From: Xiphydria camelus
Taxonomy: Eukaryota; Arthropoda; Insecta; Hymenoptera; Xiphydriidae
Assembly (NCBI GenBank): GCA_963678675.1
Contig: OY783193.1
Location: 17,000,427 to 17,064,426 of the forward strand
Reading direction: 5' to 3'
DNA: 64,000 bases
Of the stretch, positions 19,575-31,579 are shown one piece after another. Position 1 is the stretch's first letter. The number at the start of each line of letters is the position of its first letter. A program made the position numbers and the translations under genes. The notes beneath the pieces were generated by a model, which saw nothing but the letters and a program-made list of their open reading frames with translations, made no database searches and had not been told where the DNA came from.

Positions 19575-22500
19575 GGCCGAGAGCCAGCGACAGCCAGACT
19601 TTCGTTATTTTATAAAGGCTGAAAGTTTCTCAGTGTATGCCCCTAATAGAGGTAAGAACGATCCCCAAATATGAAGTTTGGATCATGGTGGCTTTGGCAG
19701 GTAACAGGTGGCAAAGGTGTAAAAAAATGGACCCCACTTTCGTTAAAGTATAAAGCTCAGTTTTTATATATTTTATTCGGAATTGAAAGTCTGCCGTAGT
19801 ATAGTATAGGTGCGAGCGCGAGGCACTATATATGTACAAGCGGGTGCGAGTGAAATAGTGAGTTCGGTCTATTGCGATCTTTTGTTGCGCATCTTTCATT
19901 TACTCAGTATCATGTGTTGAACAGTGTTTTTTGGATTTATCGGAAAATTTAATTATATAGAATTATTTACGACTAAAAAATAAATTTTCAAAAAATCATT
20001 CAGTAGAATTTTATTGTCAATAAATCAATGCAACAAAAATTTAATAAATTAATCAATAATGTTTTGATATGATTACTGGATTTAAAGAAATATTTAATGA
20101 TTTTCAAGCCCAAGAGCCAGCGACAGCCAGACCTTCGTTATTTTATAAAGGCTGAAAGTTTCTCAGTGTATGTCCCCAATAGAGGTAAGACCGATCCCCG
20201 ACTATGAAGTTTGGATCATGGTAGCTTTGGCAGATAACAGGTGGCAAACGTGTAAAAAAATGGACCTCAACTTCGTTAAAGTATAAAGCTCAGTTTTTAT
20301 ATACTTCACTCGGAATAATATTAGAAATCACGTCGTCCATTGCTAGATACTTAGTATGGTTCCAACCCCCTGCCAGACACCCTTAAACTATAATAAATTG
20401 TAATTATACTTTCGTCATAGTATAAAAGCTAAATTTTATATATGTTATTTGGAGAACTATCAAAAGATGTTTCCTCAGTAGCCAGACAGTTTTGATGGTT
20501 CCTACATCTTGCCAGACACATTGAAAGTCTGCCGTAGGTGCGAGCGCGAGGAACTATATACAGGGTAAGCCAAATGTATGGAAACGGTGGAATAACTTTC
20601 GAGGGAGACATTTTGAAGAAAATGTTTCAAACAAAACATTTAGGATTTTTCCCTGGCCATCCAATGGTGACCTTGAATCTGACCATGAACTCGACCTTGA
20701 AGGTCATTCCAAGGTCAAGGTCGCTTTTTTAAATGGGAACCCCTTTTGTTATGGCGGATTTGGAAGGAGCGGAAAATTTTACGTCCGAATATGACCTTTG
20801 ACCTTGACCCTGGATTCAAGGTAAAGGTCAACGATCAAATAGGAAAGTTTTAGGTTTTTTCCCTGGCCATCTAATGGTAACCATGAATCTGACCTTGACC
20901 TCGACCTTGAAGTTCATTCCAAGTTCAAGGTATCTTTTTTAAATGGCAACCTGCATTTTTTATGGTGCTAGCAACCGGCCACTTAAGGCAAGGTGACATG
21001 AGCACAAAATTTTGGATAAATCGGTGGATATTCCAAAATGTTGCCACTATCTTGGATCCGTCATCTTGTATTGAAGTATTTTCAAAATCTATCTTCAGAA
21101 TCGTAATCAGCAACCCAAAAAAATCCCCGTACCAAATTTCAGATAAATCGGTGGATAAAAAATGTAGGTTGCCATTTAAAAAAGATACCTTGAACTTGGA
21201 ATGAACTTCAAGGTCGAGGTCATGGTCAGATTCATGGTTACCATTAGATGGCCAGGGAAAAAACCTAAAACTTTCCTATTTGATCGTTGACCTTTACCTT
21301 GAATCCAAGGTCAAGGTCAAAGGTCATATTCGGACGTAAAATTTTCCGCTCCTTCCAAATCCGCCATAAAAAATAGGGTTTCCCATTTAAAAAAGTGACC
21401 TTGACCTTGGAATGACCTTCAAGGTCGAGTTCATGGTCAGATTCAAGGTCACCATTGGATGGCCAGGGAAACATCCTAAATGTTTTGTTTGAAACATTTT
21501 TCTTCAAAATGTCTCCCTCGAAAGTTATTCCACCGTTTCCATACATTTGGCTCACCCTGTATGCAAGCGGGTGCGAGTGAAATAGTGAGTTCGGTCTATT
21601 GCGATCTTTTGTTGCGCATCTTTCATTTACTCAGTATCATGTGTTGAACAGTGTTTTTTGGATTTATCGGAAAATTTAATTATATAGAATTATTTACGAC
21701 TAAAAAATAAATTTTCAAAAAATGATTCAGTAGAATTTTATTGTCAATAAATCAATGCAACAAAAATTTAATAAATTAATCAATAATGTTTCGATATGAT
21801 TACTGGATTTGAAGAAATATTTAATGATTTTCAAGCCCAAGAGCCAGCGACAGCCAGACCTTCGTTATTTTATAAAGGCTGAAAGTTTCTCACTGTATGT
21901 CCCCAATAGAGGTAAGACCGATCCCCGACTATGAAGTTTGGATCATGGTAGCTTTGGCAGATAACAGGTGGCAAACGTGTAAAAAAATGGACCTCAACTT
22001 CGTTAAAGTATAAAACTCAGTTTTTATATACTTCACTCGGAATAATATTAGAAATCACGTCGTCCATTGCTAGATACTTAGTATGGTTCCAACCCCCTGC
22101 CAGACACCCTTAAACTATAATAAATTGTAATTATACTTTCGTCATAGTATAAAAGCTAAATTTTATATATGTTATTTGGAGAACTATCAAAAGATGTTTC
22201 CTCAGTAGTCAGACAGTTTTGATGGTTCCTACATCTTGCCAGACACATTGAAAGTGCCGTAGGTGCGAGCGCGAGGAACTATATATGCAAGCGGGTGCGA
22301 GTGAAATAGTGAGTTCGGTCTATTGCGATCTTTTGTTGCGCATCTTTCATTTACTCAGTATCATGTGTTGAACAGTGTTTTTTGGATTTATCGGAAAATT
22401 TAATTATATAGAATTATTTATGACTAAGAAATAAATTTTCAAAAAATGATTCAGTAGAATTTTCATGTCAATAAATCAATGCAACAAAAATTTAATAAAT

Positions 22501-23245
22501 GAATCAATAATGTTTTGATATGATTTCAAATATGTATTACTGGATTCAAAGAAATATTTAATGATTATCATCGTTGTCGTCGATATCTTCATTATCTTCG
22601 TAACTACTACTCCACTCCGTGGCAAAATAAATGTTACATGACACCTTTATCCACGTGTGTCTTCAATTAAATTTTCCGATAAATCCAAAAAACACTGTTC
22701 AACACATGATACTGAGTAAATGAAAGATGCGCAACAAAAGATCGCAATAGACCGGACTCACTATTTCACTCGCACCCGCTTGTATATATAGTGCCTCGCG
22801 CTCACACCTATACTAGCCTACGGCAGACTTTCAATGTGTCTGGCAAGATGTAGGAACCATCGAAACTGTCTGGCTACTGAGGAAACATCTTTTGATAGTT
22901 CCCCAAATAACATATATAAAATTTAGCTTTTATACTATGACGAACGTTTAATTACAATTTATTATAGTTTAAGGGTTGGCAGGGGGTTGGAACCATACTA
23001 AGTGTCTGGCAATGGACGACGTGATTTCTAATATTATTACTGATGAAATATATAAAAACTGAGCTTTATACTTTAACGAAAGTAAGGTCCATTTTTTTAC
23101 ACCTTTGCCACCTGTTACCTGCCAAAGCCACCATGATCCAAATTTCATATTCGGGGATCGTTCTTACCTCTATTAGGGACATACACTGAGAAACTTTCAG
23201 CCTTTATAAAATAACGAAGGTCTGGCTGTCGCTGGCTCTTGCTCT
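19575..23245. mobile_element. Tandem plus inverted repeat array inserted in the composite repeat
   Basis: Three direct units start with AGAGCCAGCGACAGCCAGAC at 19580, about 20113 and 21840. A fourth in inverted orientation ends with the complement at about 23241, so the block has inverted outer ends. Each full unit is built of three ~140-bp subrepeats with a TTCGTnA..TATAAA-like core (20131, 20269, 20409) followed by a GCCAGAC-type word. Unit 1 lacks the second and third subrepeats. Empty sites at 62585-62600 and 63245-63260 show that the block is an insertion. Type unknown. Confidence 0.8.
20561..21559. mobile_element. 999-bp TA-flanked palindromic element rich in AAGGTCA words
   Basis: The ends CAGGGTAAGCCAAATGTATG and its complement (with CTCACCCTG) lie between TA dinucleotides. 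The neighbouring unit (around 22272-22290) has the uninterrupted AACTATATATGCAAGCG, which proves insertion at TA. The arms pair over nearly the whole length around a centre near 21060. I count about 17 exact AGGTCA/TGACCT hexamers, several in direct series. No coding frame. Confidence 0.9.
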
Positions 23246-23605
23246 ATGGGTCCTCTTCGGTTGCACCTGTACGAGATGACATGTCAGAGTCTGCAGTAAT
23301 ACTTAATGAGATAAAAGTGAGGTACATGTACACTTCACATTTGACAGATCGGTATATAAATTCGAACTTGGGATAGTATAATACGAAAGAGGGACTATAT
23401 CGATAAAGAAAAAATAATAATAAAGTAGTTACTACATTACTGTAATCCAATTCCATTGTATCCCTTATTTTTCTGCCACGACTTTGATAGTTGATAGTGA
23501 ATAAAAATCAAATTTATTAACTGATCCATCCACTATCAACAATCAAAGTCGTGGCAGAAAAATAAGGGATACAATAAAATTGGATTACAATAATGGAGTA
23601 ACTAC
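23246..23605 (+). repeat. Composite repeat, locus A, right part
   Basis: TCCTCTTCGGTTGCACCTG resumes the interrupted repeat. 23290-23460 is another GAGGTACATGTAC...TATATAAATT module. 23470-23590 is a hairpin around TTGATAGTTGATAGTG and ACTATCAACAATCAAAG. Confidence 0.75.
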
Positions 23606-24063
23606 TTTAAACACTTGGGGAAACTCACCGAAGAAACCCGAATAATTATCTTATCACTTGTACACTTGATTTCGAGGTTACATGCTTCGATCTCCCGAAT
23701 TGACAGCTACCGGGAGATCAGGGCCCCTATTCTCGAATGTCGTGCGAGAATTGTCGTATACGAATCTTTAGTTGTAACCAATGAAATAGTGGACCGAATA
23801 GAATAGCCGAAACGAGATTGGTGAGATTCAAAGATTCGTATACGAAAGTTTCTCGCATGAGCTCGAGAATAGGGGTGCAGGGGGGCCTTTCTCGAGTCAC
23901 TCGTATCTTTGCGTGCACGCAACTCAGCGAAGAGACCAATCAGGTTCAAGTATTCCGTTGCGGCGGGGGTCCTGATTGGTCTACTCGCTAAGAAACGTAT
24001 ACGCATCTTTGCGAGTAGACCAATCAGGACACCCATCACAACGGAATACTTGATCTGCAACAG
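23606..24063. repeat. CTTCGATCTCCCG unit and two adjoining palindromes
   Basis: 23610-23720 is the repeat unit with the GATCTCCCG/CGGGAGATC hairpin. 23722-23880 folds on itself (CCCCTATTCTCGA...TCGAGAATAGGGG; TCGTATACGAATCTTT...AAAGATTCGTATACGA). 23935-24055 folds on itself (ACCAATCAGG words in both orientations around AAACGTATACGCATCTTTG). Confidence 0.7.
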
Positions 24064-24477
24064 TTAATAGATGATTTTTATTCGCATTGGCATGTTTATG
24101 ATGATATTTGCAATGAATGTTCTACTCGGATTGAAATGAGTCGTAAGGTCAGCATCGAAGCTGTAAATGATGTAGTAATAATTACATTAAATTTATTTAT
24201 GAGTAAGGGCGAAATTTCAGCGGTGCATGCAAAAGGATTTCTTAAAACTATTCCAACATCTCGAGTTAATATATGTAACAACATATATACTGTCATAAGT
24301 GGTATCTTTACATGTGATGATACAATTCGTCATGGTCATTGGAAGAGTATACTTAGAGTTGAAGGTAAAACGTTTTCATGGATTTCTGTAGACGACCAAA
24401 ATATAAGAAAAATCCGATGGCCTGTAAATTCGAAAGCGGTATATGTTTTATTTCTCCAAAATACTAAGGCAAAGTGA
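24064..24477 (+). pseudogene. C-terminal fragment resembling a ubiquitin-specific protease (peptidase C19)
   Basis: A 137-codon stretch including the frame from ATG 24136. It begins with ICNEC, as in the zinc-ribbon CxxC of USPs, then NDVVIITLNLF (the usual VLVIHLKRF strand), NNIYTVISGIFT, and RHGHWKSIL (His box, normally GHY). It continues with FSWISVDDQNI (Asp box) and ends NSKAVYVLFLQ, matching the terminal AYMLLF strand. The Cys box half is absent, so it is a fragment. It lies inside the composite repeat region between two repeat blocks; locus B (63560-63925) lacks it. It may be carried by a mobile element or be a decayed host paralogue. The assignment is by motif recall. Confidence 0.5.
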
Positions 24478-24671
24478 AAAATATAAGGGCTCTCTAGTCT
24501 ATAAATCCCTTTCAAAATATCACGAGAATAAATCAAAAGTAAGTAAGTGGTTATAATTAATTGGCTCGTATCGGTATAAAATGTGAGACTTTAATTTTGT
24601 GGTAATAGAAAGCTATTCTTCTACACATGTACGTATTCTCCTCATGAATAAATTCCAAAAAGTAATGAAAT

Positions 24672-25406
24672 CCCCCCACAAAAACAGATTCTCTGTAAAA
24701 AAAAGGCGGCATGTTCATTCAGTGCCAACAAAAATTGATACCTACGTGAAATACTCTCCAAAAAAGATTTGAAATCAATTAAGATCGCCATGTTCAAGAT
24801 TTATATATAAAAAGTAAAATCATCATTTGAAAGGAAAATTATTGTAAATCAAGTTACTAAAAAATTCGACTAAAGAATTTATAAAAAAATTTTAATAGAA
24901 AAGAACTTGCCGCGTTTTTTTCCTTCAAAATAAAAAATTCAGACAGAATTATATTCGATGTTTATGCACTTATGAGATTTTAAATAAATTCATACACTCT
25001 TATATGATACCACCAGTATACCGAATGTCGCACGGGAAACCGATCAGGCGGGGGCCTTCTGGATTTCTCTGAATTTGACTTCGGCAGTGCAATTTATGAA
25101 TTACTCTAGCACCGTCCAAGCACTACCAATTATTCGGTATAGTGGACAAAAGATGAAAACTTAAACGCGGCAAGTTCTTTTTTATTAAAATTTTTTTATA
25201 AATTCTTTAGTCGAATTTTTCAGTAACTTGATTTACAATAATTTTCCTTTCAAATGATGCCTTTTACTTTTTATATATAAATCTTGAACATGGCGATCTT
25301 AATTGATTTCAAATCTTTTTTGGAGAGTATTTTACGTAGGTATCAATTTTTGTTGGCACTGAATGAACATGCCGCCTTTTTTTACAGAGAATCTGTTTTT
25401 GTGGGG
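24672..25406. mobile_element. 735-bp foldback element (CCCCACAAAAACAG ends)
   Basis: The left arm from CCCCACAAAAACAGATTCTC through GGCGGCATGTTCATTCAGTG to AACTTGCCGCG pairs with the right arm 25155-25406. Between them lies a GTATACCGAATGTCGCA unit (25016-25110) also seen at 54795-54950. The left end of a second copy starts at about 63925 and is cut by the window edge. Confidence 0.8.
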
Positions 25407-26150
25407 TATTAATTTACAACAAATATATATATTTCAAAACTTTAATACAAATGTACCTATATTATATTTTAAGATACAAATGTATCGTAATTTTAATACC
25501 CATTTGTGTATGATAAAAACCTCCTACATATTTGTATTAATTTTATGACAGATATTTTTTACAGTGTACCCGAAGAAATTTCTTTTCAAGTTGCCGCTAT
25601 GGACCTAAAAGTCTGCACAATGACAAGAATAAGTATTAAGATACAAGGAATGAGATTCCGACTAATTGGAATTGTATTCCTCATTTCTTATTCCTTATTC
25701 CAACCAATCGGAATCTTATTTCTTGCTTCTTATCCCTTATTCCTTTCATCGTGTAAAGGTATAACAGTTTCCTTATCGCTTCTTCTTTTTACCCGGAAGA
25801 TGCGAGCTTATGCCTCGCTATTTCCTCAAATCCCATCAAATAAGCCTTTCCCCTTTCTCACGACAATTTTCTCCATGCTGAGAGATGCGCTCCCGCTGCA
25901 GCGAGTAGCCGGAAATGCCAGGGCGCCACGCGCAACCCCGCGCGCATAGGTCAGTAACGCGGTTCGACGATCCGGCGACGTAATCGCACATTTAAAGAAA
26001 CACACACGCGCACCGATAAGATATCCGACGGCGATCGATAACGAAATATTCCTCCCAACGAACACCTCCTGGCCCGCGGCTTACGAACTTCATTATCGGC
26101 AAATCGTAAAGCCCGAGACCCAGTTGAGCACGACGTGTCCCACCGTACGC
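25407..26150. other. Intergenic, no gene recognised
   Basis: 25630-25760 has imperfect ATTCC/TTATTCC repeats that leave a 147-codon frame (25506-25949) open; its composition is low-complexity and I do not call it. 25870-26150 is CpG-rich and looks unique. Confidence 0.35.
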
Positions 26151-26159
26151 GTCGTCTTC

Positions 26160-26300
26160 ACCATTGGTAACCCTCTAGGCGTGCGTCGCGATCGGTGCAG
26201 CGTATATAACAGAGCGTGGTAGGTACTACAGAGTAGTGCGGGCTCATCGCACAAGGTGGAATTTTCACGTGATATGACATTTAAAGTTCGCTGGTGCATC
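26160..26300 (+). promoter_or_regulatory. Candidate Pol II core promoter (CCAAT-type box and TATA)
   Basis: ATTGG at 26163 (inverted CCAAT) lies ~40 bp before TATATAA at 26203-26209, in a CpG-rich stretch. About 25-30 bp downstream ACTACAGAGTAG could serve as a start region. The first ATG after it (26274) opens a 52-codon frame ending at 26432, with a possible splice donor ACG|GTGACA early on. No product recognised. Confidence 0.3.
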
Positions 26301-26432
26301 TCACACGGAACTACGGTGACAGTGGTCGAGTCGCGCCTTCGATTCGGCTGGTGTAATATTTACATACGTCATAGATATAAACACTCGTACACTTATATTT
26401 ACGCGATAAGTGAACTGGAAAGGGATCTATGA

Positions 26433-26802
26433 TAGGAGGAGAGGAAGACCCATTTATCGAATGAGGTTTGAGATCAGTATTTCTTTGGAGCATCATTACA
26501 TCATGACTAATTGGGCAGCGGAAGAATGTAGCAAGTACGTTACTATATAACGGAACGATGAAGGAGCAACGTTTTGTGCGTTAATCAATGCCTGACACCT
26601 TTCTTCGGTCGTACTGTCTAAACTTAAGTCAGTAGAAGTTATTGAAATTCAGTGATTAGTCAATCAGATGCAATGAATAAAAGGTTACCGAAATTAGAGT
26701 GACCTTACATTCACCGAATTTCACTATCCTCACATTGATTTTTAGTTATTGTCATCGATTCAGATTTGGAGAGTACAGATAGACTTTGGAACATCGAAAT
26801 AA
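26433..26802. other. No gene seen
   Basis: Mixed-composition intergenic DNA with no repeat or coding pattern that I recognise. Confidence 0.35.
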
Positions 26803-27251
26803 CCCGCGTAAAAAAAGTATGCCTAATGGCGGAAGTCTGGGAAAAGTTGAATCAAAGTATGGCTACGGATCGTATCCCAGACTTTCTTTCAGCCGGTAAA
26901 CGATGCGCTCTTTAATTAGAGTTCAATTGTTTGTACGAGGTTATGCTGTAATCGATGTCTTTTCTTGTCAGTTGATATTATTTCAATTTATTATATGATT
27001 TTATTAAACTCATTAATTATTATTAATGAACTATATTCTAGTACCGAACAAGTCATTAGAGTTTTATAATGAAGAACCCATACAACAGAATTAAATCAAA
27101 AAGGTACAGGTAAGTCGAGTAAATTTTTCTTTTCAGCCGATATGAAACAATTGTCTGGCTGAAAATCTGGAGTACGATCCGTACCCATACTTTTTTGGTT
27201 CAACTTTTCTCAGACTTTTGCTATGCCTTAGCCATACTTTTTTTACGCGGG
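26803..27251. mobile_element. MITE with CCCGCGTAAAAAAAGTATG ends
   Basis: Inverted arms of ~100 bp: the left continues GAAAAGTTGAA...TACGGATCGTA and the complement of the right reads the same with scattered changes. 449 bp, AT-rich centre, non-coding. Confidence 0.8.
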
Positions 27252-27851
27252 AAACGATTCGTTCCATCGCGCGCGCATCAATACCGATGCTAATAACAAA
27301 AATCGAGATGTTACAGTGCTGCGAGACGGCTAAAAACACTTCGTTCTCTTTCGTGTTGTAGATCGGCGTCGTAGCCATGTCAGGGGATCGACGGGGTGGA
27401 GCGAGAAAAGTCGACGCGGAGCCAGGAGAATCGGATCGTCGGTCCAGATTACTTCGGAGGTAGTGAAATCCTCTAGAAGGGATCGTCATCGTTTGGCTCA
27501 AGCTCCGAAGCCGAGCCACGCGCTTCGTACCTACGGCCTCCCCGCTGGCCTGGCCAGCTACTATGCGAATTGAAGCTCTTAGCACCCTTATCGCGGTGAG
27601 TTCTTTGACGATTTCTTTTCTTCATTGCCAAGTGCGATGGCCGCTGCGAAGACTGCGTTAATAAAGCGCGAAGGAAAAAATGTGCTAACCAATATTTGCC
27701 GTGAAGGAAAGTTTAAAAGTGGATGTTACTTTTATGGCGCGTTTGATGATGCGCGAGAAATACAACCGAGCGAAATGAGAATCTATCAAGAATTTCGAAT
27801 CAGTCGAGTCTAATTTTACTCCTCGGTATATTGAAAGAAACATTATATAGA
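27252..27851. other. Intergenic with CpG-rich patch, no gene recognised
   Basis: 27240-27640 is CpG-rich; a 150-codon minus-strand frame overlaps the MITE and this patch and is probably accidental. 27625-27813 is an unrecognised 62-codon plus-strand frame. Confidence 0.3.
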
Positions 27852-29193
27852 ATCAAACAAACGTTTAATTATGGTATATTAGTAACTAAATATTGTATTG
27901 GCGCAAGTAATATTTACATATGGGGGGTTCCACATCAACTTTAAATGCCGCCGACCTTTGAGTCACAGATTTTGTTGTAATTTTTTTTTATGTAGTACTT
28001 TACCATTTATAATAAGTTCTCAAATTCCTTTTTAATCCAACATTGCGTTCTTGTCCTATCATTTATTGAAATTTCCCATATTTTCTAATCTTGTGAAATT
28101 TATTCCTAATTTTCTCCTACTAAATGAACTCTAAGAAAAAAATTTCTTATACAAAAAATGCTCTTTATAACCTGAACTTAGTGGAAAAATTGATATAATT
28201 TCTAAACAAGAGAATAATATGAGAAAAAATAGTTTATTTTACAAATATTTAATCCTCTGAAATACGCCATTTTTGTTTTTAACGAAATTTTAACCATGAA
28301 CTCCTTGGTGTATTAGGAAAATATTGAGCTCGAAACGAAGTTGGGATGAGCATTTGTTCATTTTATATTAATTAGTAAGTCAATATCAAAATAAAATTTT
28401 TCTGACGGAGCACCACGACGATTCAAAAATTTTAAGAATTTTGTAAATATTTATTACCATAGTGTGTAAACTTTACTGTTCCTGCTGAGTGCCATTTTTT
28501 GCGACAGCTCATGGCAAGGGACCATGTGATGGAATTGGCGGAACAGCTTGGCAGCAAGAGCTAGTCTACAGCGTTCGGCTGAAGAGCAAATTTTGATTTC
28601 CCTTGATTTGTATAATTTCGCTAATTCACCAGGAAATATGCCGAATATCACTATAAAGTACTGTAGATCCTCAAGGTATTTCCATGCAAAGAACTTTTTA
28701 ACTGAACGATTCTTGTGTGCGAAAGCTGTTCCTCATACATTTGGAACACATTGTATTATTCCCTCTGCTAATCACTCTGTAATTACGAAAAAATATTCTT
28801 TTTCTAACGATCATATAGTCTACAAAATAATTAAATTAAAAAATCATGACATAAGATGCTGACACTTTATTTTTAAAAGATTTCCTTTTCCTGATATTCA
28901 ATAATTGTTTAATATGAAATGAACAAATGCTCATCCCAACTTCGTTTCGGGCTCAATATTTTCCTAATACACCAAGGAATTCATGGTTAAAATTTCGTTA
29001 AAAACAAAAATGGCGTATTTCAGAAAATTAAATATTTATAAAATAAACTATTTTTTCTCATATTATTCCTTTGTTTAGAAATCATATCAATTTTTTTCCA
29101 TTTTAATACAAGATTGCGTTCTATTTATTGAAATTTCCTACTTGAGCCAATACGATATTCAGTTAGTAATATACAAATAGGTGTTTAGTTGAT
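27852..29193. mobile_element. Long foldback element with a non-palindromic core
   Basis: The outer arms (GGTATATTAGTAACT...TATTGG) and strong inner arms (about 28260-28375 against 28915-29045, around CATGAACTCCTTGGTGTATT) pair over much of 1.3 kb. The core 28400-28910 includes a 104-codon plus-strand frame (28548-28862) with no recognised domain. A half element beginning ATATGGGGGGTTCCACATCA (27918-27990) sits in the left arm only and resembles the 5348-5808 family. Confidence 0.7.
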
Positions 29194-29400
29194 CGTACGA
29201 AATTTTTCTCGGTATATGCAGGAGCGTTAAAGAAAAGTGGTACTATCTGAGACAGTTCTTTTATTTTTGCTAAGTATAACAGTACGATTGATGGTAGTAC
29301 TTACCTAAATTTTTGTATATACCAAAACGCGTATTTTCGATCAGATTTGTATAAAACCGGCATAATATTGCGTAACGATATTTTTATTGAGTTATATATA

Positions 29401-30115
29401 CAGGGTGTTTCAAAATTCAGTACAAATATTTGAAGGGCGTATGTTTGAGATCAAAATAAGACTTTTTTTTTTCCTATAAACATGTGTCCTAAAATACACC
29501 CCCTCCGAGCTACAGCCATCTTAATTGTCATAAAAAAATCGATTATTTCCAATTCTGACTCCAATTATTCATCAAATTTCTTAAAAATTTGCAAGCCACT
29601 GCTGGTTCGAACGTTCTACTTATTTCTTACCTCTAAAATGGCATAAACGTAATTTAGGGAGGGGGGGTGTTGAGGGGGGGTATGCACATTTAATGCCCGA
29701 AATTGTATGTTTCTGTTTAGAAATTTTTAAAATGAGTACGACCATCTGGTTGGCCAGACAAAAATCTAAAATGTTGGACTCTTGCATTTTTTGATACAAC
29801 TTACCGTTTTCGAGATAATCGCCGATGAACGAACGGGGGATCGTTTACGTAGTAAAGTTTACACGAAAAAATCGATTATTTTAAACTGTGGTTGCAATAA
29901 TTATGCATCAAATATTCTAAAAATTTGAAAGACGAGTGCTCTAATCGTTTTGTTGACCTCAAAATGCCATAAATCGATTTTTTAAATGAAAATTAAGATG
30001 GCTGTAGCTCGGAGGGGGTGTATTTTGGGACACATGATTATAGGGAAAAAAAAGTCTTATTTTGCTCTCAAAAATACGCCCTTCAAATATTTGTACTGAA
30101 TTTTGAAACACCCTG
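29401..30115. mobile_element. TA-flanked foldback element (CAGGGTGTTTCAAAATTC ends)
   Basis: TA at 29399-29400 and 30116-30117. The arms of ~125 bp end at CTACAGCCATCTTA and its complement. Parts of the interior are also related as near repeats (29580-29610 and 29900-29930). Non-coding, 715 bp. Confidence 0.85.
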
Positions 30116-30119
30116 TATA

Positions 30120-30438
30120 CAGGGTGGACCAGGTTAAACGTCCAAAAAAACGTCCAACGGAAAGGGGGGTACCGGTCCCTAGTATCTACGCCACTGGAGA
30201 ATTCTTAGAAATTATTTAATTATTGCTTAGAGCTGTTCTACATTAGCCTGTGTGCGAAATTTCATGGAAATCGATCAAGTAGTTTAGAAGTTATGATGAG
30301 AAAACCATTTTTTTTCGAAACTTTGACACCCTGTATCTTTGTTAGGAAACATTTTTGAAAAAAATTTTCTTATGAAAGTACTTTTTTTGTTGTTCTATCA
30401 CATGTCAAAAAAAATTACGTTTAACCTGGTCCACCCTG
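30120..30438. mobile_element. TA-flanked MITE (CAGGGTGGACCAGGTTAAAC ends)
   Basis: 319 bp with TA at 30118-30119 and 30439-30440, immediately next to the preceding element (TATA between them). The inverted ends are ~25 bp. Confidence 0.85.
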
Positions 30439-30455
30439 TATATTCTTAAATTATA

Positions 30456-30840
30456 TATTCTTCTTTCTACCAAAAAAATCTTAATTTTTTCAATTACAAC
30501 GTTTTGGAAATGTATGCTTCAAATATGTATCTAATAATATAACATTAATCGCGATTGTCATTTTTATTTTTGAGGAACATCTGTCACATTCCGGGCAAGT
30601 TGATATTTTGAGCTATTCATTTTTTTTTTTCAATAATAAATATATAGTATATACATACATATATGCATACACACATACACACAGGTATGTATGTATGTAT
30701 GTATGTATTTATGTATGCACGCATGCATGTATGTATGACAATCGCGATTAATGTTACATTATGAGATACATATTTGAAGCATACATGTCCAAAACGTTGC
30801 CAGTGCCAAAATAAAAATTTTTTGGTAGGAAGAAAAATAT
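30456..30840. repeat. Inverted repeat with TATG/CATA microsatellite at its centre
   Basis: Arms around CTACCAAAAAAAT, AACGTT, AAATGTATGCTTCAAATATG and ACATTAATCGCGATTGTCAT pair with 30735-30836. 30640-30735 is an ATAC/TATG-rich simple repeat. Probably a MITE whose centre expanded. Confidence 0.75.
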
Positions 30841-31579
30841 ATAGTTGAACAAGTTTTTCTTTCTGAAAAGTTTTAATTTTAGCACAAAACTTTTTGGAAA
30901 TGCACACTTCGCATATGTATATCGCCTTTTTCCTCTGTCTAGGCACATACAGATCTACGCGCTCTGTCTCAGTATGTACCGTCTCCTACTGTCGAGCACC
31001 ACTCTCCTGTAATCTCTCATATCGCGCGACATAATCGACCGTGGAGCGTCATTTATTGCACGCGATACTAAACACGAAGAGCAAATAGCGCGCATTTAAC
31101 GTGTACACGTGGAACGTCGCGACCGTAATAAGCGGCACAAAATGCATCTTCAACTTGAACTTGCCGGCGATAGCTGTCAAGTAGCGCATATCTACGCGTG
31201 GCAGTATCGCACGTTGATGATGAGTAAAATAATTATAATATCTACAGGGATAACGATCGTAAACTATCGCCTGCTGAGTATTATTAGCATATTATTAACA
31301 GTGCCGGTAGATGCGCACACCTTACAAGCCTGATAGAGAGCTGTAGATTTCAGATTTTATTTACCCTATCGAGAACGTACCAATAAAATTCGGACATTTT
31401 TTTTTTATAGTCCACTCGGCTTGTCATGGTTGGGTTTTCTCGTCGAGTAGTACTCGTACCTACTCTTACAGATTTCTACGAACGTTTTAACTCGCGTGAC
31501 GTCTTCGTGGTGTTTTCTATTCCGTATACGGAGAAAAATAAAATTGAAATGACTATTGAATGTCCGAATTCTGATACTA
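30841..31579. other. Intergenic, CpG-rich centre, no gene recognised
   Basis: 30900-31330 is mixed and partly CpG-rich. 31426-31611 is open for 61 codons and starts MVGFSRRVVLVPTLTDFYER; its 3' part overlaps the start of the next repeat. Unassigned. Confidence 0.3.

Noticed and set aside
25506..25949. 147-codon frame near 25.7 kb
   Set aside because: Half of it comes from imperfect ATTCC repeats and the rest from a CpG patch; no domain.
30617..30946. 109-codon minus-strand frame
   Set aside because: It runs through the TATG/CATA microsatellite (YIHTYIHTYIP) and a palindrome arm.
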